Part shown: one piece after another, positions 7,557 through 10,113 of the stretch
Numbering within the stretch: the stretch's first letter is position 1
Layout of the letters: every line of letters starts with the position of its first letter
Origin: Candidatus Uhrbacteria bacterium
Lineage (GTDB): Bacteria; Patescibacteriota; Patescibacteriia; UBA9934; UBA11717
NCBI GenBank assembly: GCA_003509895.1
Contig: DOMJ01000052.1
Coordinates: 1-10,113 of the forward strand
DNA length: 10,113 nt
Direction: 5' to 3'
Program-made: the position numbers and the translations under genes
Notes under the pieces: generated by a model
Told to the model about the DNA's origin: nothing
What the model saw: only the letters and a program-made list of their open reading frames with translations
Database searches by the model: none

Positions 7557-8702
7557 TTACACGCGGAATTTTTTTATCCGTTCCTTCATGGATTCTATCA
7601 CTACCTTCTCCGCCTCAACAATCGTTTTGTTCATAAAACAAATACGCGCGAGTTCTCTGGTACCGGTAGGCTTAAACGGAAGCGACAACTCCACACTGTC
7701 CATTCCTCTATGCGTTGAGATAAGACCGCAAATGTGTTTTTGATGATCCTCGTACAATAAAACAACCACCTCCGCCATGGGAGCATTTTTAATCAGCTCT
7801 TCTATCACGTCCGGCAAATCTTCTTCCCGGGCACCGGCATGAATAAAATCTTGCTGCGACAAAAGGCTCCACACCAATTTAGTTGGTTCATCATTTTTAA
7901 GACGTGCCAATGCTCGTCCCCATAGTCGCAATGTCTCCACGGTTCGCGTGCGATACAAATTATCCACAATGTCCTCACGGCGCGCGCCCTGGCGCATCAA
8001 GGCGCTTGCTCGCTTGAGTGTTTTTGGCGTCACTGTTGGCGTTTTAAAGCTTTGCGTTTTTGCAATCATGCCTGTAAGCAATGTTGTTGCCAGCGCTTCC
8101 GTCATTGCGATACTTGGCCACTCGCCCAACTGTCCAACCAATACCTCTGCCGAACTGGTCGCCGTAATATCTACAAGATTTACCTGTCCGTAATGTTCGT
8201 TTGCGGCCACATGATCTATGTTGATCATCGGCGTCTCATAAAAAAATTCGCTGTGTTTGGTATACAGCTCTCCCAAAGCATCCAGAGATGCAGCACCCAC
8301 GACCAAAATCAAATCGTATCTATAGGTACTGGTGTGCATATGAATATCCGCTTCAGACCAAATGCCATCTTTTGGTGTAAGGTAAATTTGAAGTTTATGA
8401 TCTTCTACGTTATAAGACAGCTCGTCTAGCGGTGCTTTGGATAAATCAACCGTCACCACAAACTTACGTAGCTGTCCAAACGTCGGACGCACGCGCTCCT
8501 TGATCTGCAAAAAGTCGAGGGTCTTGGGAGCCGGTCCATCTGCCGCCACAATATCCGAGGTTTTTCCGAGTTGATCCAAAATCTGCTGGCAAGCAAACCC
8601 CGTGGTATACCCATCCACGCCCGAACCTTGCGCTAACACAATCACGGGCCGCTGAGCCCGTTTCATGAGTTCCAAGGTTTGTTCGTGTCGTGGAAGTGCC
8701 AT
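7557..8702 (-). CDS. NrnA-like DHH/DHHA1 protein, probably catalytically dead
   Basis: A 381-residue protein with the layout of the DHH/DHHA1 phosphoesterases (NrnA/RecJ type), which normally cleave short oligonucleotides, pAp or cyclic dinucleotides with Mn ions. The family motifs can be traced but are eroded. The 'DGDAxGS' motif reads DGYTTGF (30-36), so the second Asp is Tyr. The second motif reads VVGAASLDALGEL (134-146), without the usual Asp. The signature reads INIDHVAANEHYG (160-172), so DHH has become DHV. TSSAEVLVGQL (182-192) fits the family's 'aSSTaEli..L'. In the DHHA1 half the glycine-rich GGGHxxAAG loop is replaced by KPTGTRELA (about 347-355). Metal binding is therefore unlikely. 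First gene of the operon. ATG 8702 is the first start possible after an in-frame TGA and has no good Shine-Dalgarno sequence. Fold call is fairly confident. Biological role is unknown. Confidence 0.78.
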   Translation of the reverse strand: MALPRHEQTLELMKRAQRPVIVLAQGSGVDGYTTGFACQQILDQLGKTSDIVAADGPAPKTLDFLQIKERVRPTFGQLRKFVVTVDLSKAPLDELSYNVEDHKLQIYLTPKDGIWSEADIHMHTSTYRYDLILVVGAASLDALGELYTKHSEFFYETPMINIDHVAANEHYGQVNLVDITATSSAEVLVGQLGEWPSIAMTEALATTLLTGMIAKTQSFKTPTVTPKTLKRASALMRQGARREDIVDNLYRTRTVETLRLWGRALARLKNDEPTKLVWSLLSQQDFIHAGAREEDLPDVIEELIKNAPMAEVVVLLYEDHQKHICGLISTHRGMDSVELSLPFKPTGTRELARICFMNKTIVEAEKVVIESMKERIKKFRV

Positions 8703-8728
8703 GTTTCACTATCGGTAATAGCTTCCAT
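8663..8728 (-). CDS. Possible 21-codon leader reading frame overlapping the first gene
   Basis: An ATG at 8728 has a purine-rich GGGGGGAG four bases upstream, a stronger ribosome site than the DHH-like gene itself has. It opens a 21-codon frame (MEAITDSETWHF..., two Trp and two His) that ends in TGA at 8663, inside the DHH-like gene and in another frame. It could be a regulatory leader peptide, could load ribosomes that restart at 8702, or could be chance. No homology is recognised, and nothing else supports translation. Confidence 0.3.
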   Translation of the reverse strand: MEAITDSETWHFHDTNKPWNS

Positions 8729-8738
8729 TTTTCTCCCC

Positions 8739-8754
8739 CCAGATCGCACTCTGG
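8739..8754 (-). promoter_or_regulatory. Hairpin overlapping the leader Shine-Dalgarno
   Basis: On the minus strand CCAGA and TCTGG form a 5-bp stem with a 6-base loop. The last two G bases of the stem belong to the G run that forms the Shine-Dalgarno of the leader frame at 8728. The hairpin could partly hide the ribosome site. It is small and not followed by a T run, so it is not a terminator. Confidence 0.3.
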
Positions 8755-8813
8755 TTTTCTTCGTTGAGCCGAGGCGTATAGGGAATACACGGATCGTTTT
8801 GAGCGAAGAAGGC

Positions 8814-8842
8814 ACTATACCCCGTCCGTAACCGAACGTCAA
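8814..8842 (-). promoter_or_regulatory. Sigma-70-type promoter of the seven-gene operon
   Basis: On the minus strand, -35 TTGACG (8842-8837), a spacer of exactly 17 bases, and -10 TATAGT (8819-8814). These match five of six consensus bases at each element with ideal spacing. The expected transcription start is near 8807, giving a leader of about 105 bases before the DHH-like ATG at 8702. It lies downstream of the weak terminator at 8919-8943 and is the only convincing promoter seen for the operon. Confidence 0.7.
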
Positions 8843-8918
8843 TGGGCGAGGGTGGGTCATATAAGTCTACCCGTATTGCTCTCCTAAGACGACCGTCGTT
8901 TATGAACGGTACATCTCA

Positions 8919-8943
8919 TAAAAATCCTCCGTCCCGTTGGAGG
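8919..8943 (-). terminator. Weak intrinsic terminator upstream of the operon
   Basis: On the minus strand CCTCC, an 8-base loop, and GGAGG are followed by ATTTTTA. The 5-bp GC-rich stem and short T run make a modest rho-independent terminator for transcription arriving from the permease fragment and the accessory region. It would insulate the operon promoter just downstream. Confidence 0.45.
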
Positions 8944-8986
8944 CTTATGCTCGCATTTCTATTCTTTTCACGTTTTCAAACATGGT

Positions 8987-9307
8987 TCATCGAAATAAAA
9001 ACTGATCGTCCGAATACTGCTTACAAAATAATAAGCACGATTTTCTGAGCCAGAAAAAAATAATCGCGATCATAACTACCACAATAATCGTGTTCGTTGT
9101 TTTTTCGCTTAATTTGTATAAAAGGTTTCGACCGAGCACTGTTCCAACAAGGATAAAGGGGAAAATGTACAGTAAAGGAATTAACTCGGGAATGGTGAGT
9201 TGATTTGTTGAAAGTCGAACCACTGTGGCAAGAAGAAAATTTGAAGCTCCTATAAACGCCGTCGTCCCATGCAATTGAGAAATTGCTAACTCCTTACCTC
9301 GTTTGGG
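8987..9307 (-). pseudogene. C-terminal fragment of a TauE/SafE (TSUP) family permease
   Basis: The frame reads KELAISQLHGTTAFIGASNF at about 9295, then about 70 residues with three hydrophobic stretches including IPELIPLLYIFPFILVGTVLG and a final helix TIIVVVMIAIIFFW. This fits the second half of TSUP membrane proteins ('kEa.gts.fi...nfl', then '...G..lGr.l..kls'), which move sulfite, sulfoacetate or other small organic anions. Full members have about 250 residues and two such halves. Here no N-terminal half exists upstream in any frame. The frame is open back to a TGA at 9340 with no ATG; only TTG (9274) could start it, without a good ribosome site. It is most likely a decayed remnant in AT-rich, repeat-bearing DNA. 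The family assignment is from pattern only. Confidence 0.5.
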
Positions 9308-9443
9308 GAAAGAATGATTATTTTCATGATCATATTGTCATAAAAAAATTGCTTTATAAAAAGGTTTGTTTTTTCAAATTTTGCCGAACATATCGGGATT
9401 AAGCGAAGTTTTCTGGAGCGTAGTGGAAGAAAATTTGGGAGAG
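9308..9443. other. AT-rich gap without a recognised gene
   Basis: Upstream of the permease fragment on its strand. No open frame continues the permease, and no convincing promoter or RNA was recognised. The sequence has A and T runs (for example near 9342-9349 and 9370-9375), consistent with decayed or foreign intergenic DNA. Confidence 0.4.
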
Positions 9444-9486
9444 GGACTGGCACACACCTTGAAATATATAAAATGTGTGTCAGTCC
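9444..9486. repeat. REP-like palindrome with a 13-bp stem
   Basis: The left arm GGACTGGCACACA (9444-9456) and the right arm TGTGTGTCAGTCC (9474-9486) pair over 13 positions, with a single G·U in RNA. They enclose a 17-base AT-rich loop. No T run follows on either strand, so it is not an obvious terminator. Stems of this GGACTG...CAGTCC kind resemble REP elements mobilised by RAYT (Y1-type) transposases. That link is inference, and no transposase gene is in the window. Confidence 0.6.
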
Positions 9487-9500
9487 TGAACCGCTTATCC

Positions 9501-9560
9501 CGTGTTACGTGATGTAGCCAGAAATTTCTATACTTTAATGTATTTTTTGGCAATTTATTT
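9501..9560 (+). repeat. Left inverted repeat of the cassette
   Basis: The inner part TTTTTTGGCAATTTATTT (9543-9560) is the exact reverse complement of 9897-9914. The outer part, containing TAGCCAGAAA (9515-9524), matches the right copy imperfectly, with a few bases of length difference between the blocks. The stop codon of the 93-codon gene (9555-9557) lies inside this arm. Confidence 0.7.
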
Positions 9561-9836
9561 TTCTAACCTATCGAGAATTGCGCTTCTTAGCTCATCAAAA
9601 CTCATGCCGAGTTCTTGTCCTAATTCTTCGATTTTATCAGATACCACAGAAAATTTATCTCCATAGTCCATTACTAAACGCATAACTTCCGGCTGAATAT
9701 TCGGCTGGTTTGGTAACTTAATATATTTTTCTAGCAATTCTCGATCTTCTCCTGACCCATCAATTAACGCTTGAATCTGCCGTTCTCTATTTTCACTTTC
9801 CCACGGTGGAATGACACCTTTAGATGATTCTAACAT
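9555..9836 (-). CDS. Small hypothetical protein inside the inverted repeats
   Basis: A soluble, acidic and charged 93-residue protein that I do not recognise. No membrane segment, signal peptide, metal-binding cluster or DNA-binding signature is evident. The N-terminal part has GVIPPWESENRERQIQALI. The middle is polar with a PNQPNIQPEV stretch. The C-terminal 35 residues (DKIEELGQELGMSFDELRSA) look helical and amphipathic. ATG at 9836 has no visible Shine-Dalgarno sequence. The TAA at 9555 falls in the left inverted repeat. It stands alone, unlinked to the operon, in AT-rich DNA. The amino-acid composition looks like a real protein, which favours coding. It could be cassette cargo such as an antitoxin-like or regulatory protein, but nothing in the sequence proves that. 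Confidence 0.6.
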   Translation of the reverse strand: MLESSKGVIPPWESENRERQIQALIDGSGEDRELLEKYIKLPNQPNIQPEVMRLVMDYGDKFSVVSDKIEELGQELGMSFDELRSAILDRLEK

Positions 9837-9896
9837 AGGTTTTGTTGATTAAATATCAAAACTGACTAAATTTTATCACAAACTATGTTCGTCTTG

Positions 9897-9960
9897 AAAT
9901 AAATTGCCAAAAAAGTCTGAAAAAATAGTAAAGAAGTTTCTGGCTATTTCACACAGCACG
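9897..9960 (-). repeat. Right inverted repeat of the cassette
   Basis: The inner part AAATAAATTGCCAAAAAA (9897-9914) is the exact inverted copy of 9543-9560. The outer part contains TTTCTGGCTA (9937-9946), then TTTCACACAGCACG, which resembles the left copy at 9 of 14 positions. Composition turns sharply GC-rich directly after this arm. Confidence 0.7.
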
Positions 9961-9966
9961 CGGCTG

Positions 9967-10023
9967 ATGCGAAGTGACGGTATGGCATGGAGTGAAACGG
10001 AATGGCATGCCGGCATTTCGCAT
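9967..10023. repeat. Long imperfect hairpin with nested palindromes
   Basis: ATGCGAAGTG (9967-9976) pairs with CATTTCGCAT (10014-10023) over 10 positions, one of them G·U. After a 2x2 internal loop, GGTATGGCAT (9979-9988) pairs with ATGGCATGCC (10002-10011), with one G·U and one mismatch. A 13-base loop closes it. The 3' side also holds the perfect palindrome ATGCCGGCAT (10007-10016). There is no T run, so it is not a simple terminator. A REP/BIME-like element or a structured RNA would fit. Confidence 0.6.
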
Positions 10024-10062
10024 AGTCGTAGTTCGACGAAGTGGCGCAACGCGTCCACAGAG

Positions 10063-10094
10063 CCGAACGGCGGCGGGCAGCCGCGCGCGTTCGG
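10063..10094. repeat. GC-rich hairpin at the right edge
   Basis: CCGAACG (10063-10069) and CGTTCGG (10088-10094) form a 7-bp outer stem. Inside, GCGGC and GCCGC form a 5-bp stem around a 5-base loop, with a 3-base bulge (10085-10087). No T run follows. Together with the neighbouring hairpin at 9967-10023 it makes a dense GC-rich palindromic cluster that runs to the window end. Confidence 0.55.
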
Positions 10095-10113
10095 TCGAAA
10101 TGAAGCGTAGCGC

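Larger units (their letters stand above)
9501..9960. mobile_element. Putative cassette bounded by inverted repeats, carrying one small gene
   Basis: Two imperfect inverted repeats of about 60 bases (9501-9560 and 9897-9960) flank one open frame of 93 codons. The inner 18 bases are a perfect inverted match. Further out a 24-base block containing TTTCTGGCTA matches at 19 positions. The pattern resembles a MITE or other non-autonomous element, or a mobile gene cassette. No transposase is encoded, and no clear target-site duplication is visible at the ends, so mobility is not shown. Base composition is visibly more AT-rich than the operon. Confidence 0.45.

Noticed and set aside
8757..8810. 7-bp dyad TTCTTCG/CGAAGAA as a leader stem
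   Set aside because: The first arm lies at or before the expected transcription start near 8807, so the full stem would not be in the RNA. It could still be a DNA operator, but nothing supports that.
8663..8860. 65-codon version of the leader frame starting at 8860
   Set aside because: It would begin upstream of the predicted promoter and has no ribosome site. Only the part from 8728 is plausible.
123..9307. Recoded TGA (as in Gracilibacteria or Absconditabacteria)
   Set aside because: TGA ends the membrane-protein gene and the permease fragment at sensible places, and no long gene contains an in-frame TGA.
9403..9416. Third copy of the cassette repeat (GAAGTTTTCTGG resembles GAAGTTTCTGG)
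   Set aside because: The match is only 11-12 bases in AT-rich DNA, and the flanks do not align.
9904..10110. 68-codon plus-strand frame at the right edge
   Set aside because: It has a TTG start inside the inverted repeat and runs through the hairpins with low-complexity content. The palindromes explain the sequence better.

Overview
The window looks like part of a Candidate Phyla Radiation (Patescibacteria) chromosome. This is inferred from the gene content: a compact run of aminoacyl-tRNA synthetase genes, a small bactofilin, and divergent DHH-type and DAGK-type proteins whose catalytic motifs are altered. The standard genetic code fits. Genes end in TAA, TAG or TGA, tryptophan is written TGG, and nothing needs TGA read as an amino acid. 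No rRNA, tRNA or CRISPR array was seen.

Positions 123-8702 hold seven genes, all on the minus strand, read from right to left: an NrnA-like DHH/DHHA1 protein, a five-helix membrane protein, valS, tyrS, argS, a bactofilin, and a DAGK-like protein. The gaps are 1, 75, 33, 1, 68 and 8 bases, so this is probably one operon. A good sigma-70-type promoter (TTGACG, 17 bases, TATAGT on the minus strand) lies at 8814-8842. Between it and the first gene is a leader of about 105 bases. The leader carries a hairpin and a 21-codon reading frame that has a better Shine-Dalgarno sequence than the annotated first gene. The three synthetases charge Val, Tyr and Arg tRNAs. The two flanking enzyme-like proteins have lost residues normally needed for catalysis and may be binding or scaffold proteins. 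The bactofilin is a likely cytoskeletal polymer.

Positions 8843-10113 are a different kind of DNA: mostly AT-rich to about 9960, then GC-rich, repeat-rich and gene-poor. From left to right this region has a weak terminator, the C-terminal half of a TauE/SafE-type (TSUP) permease with no start region, and a 13-bp REP-like hairpin. Next comes a roughly 460-base segment bounded by imperfect inverted repeats of about 60 bases that include an 18-bp perfect match. It encloses a 93-residue protein of unknown function. At the right edge are two strong GC-rich hairpins. This is the accessory part of the window, and the inverted-repeat cassette is the best candidate for something undescribed.
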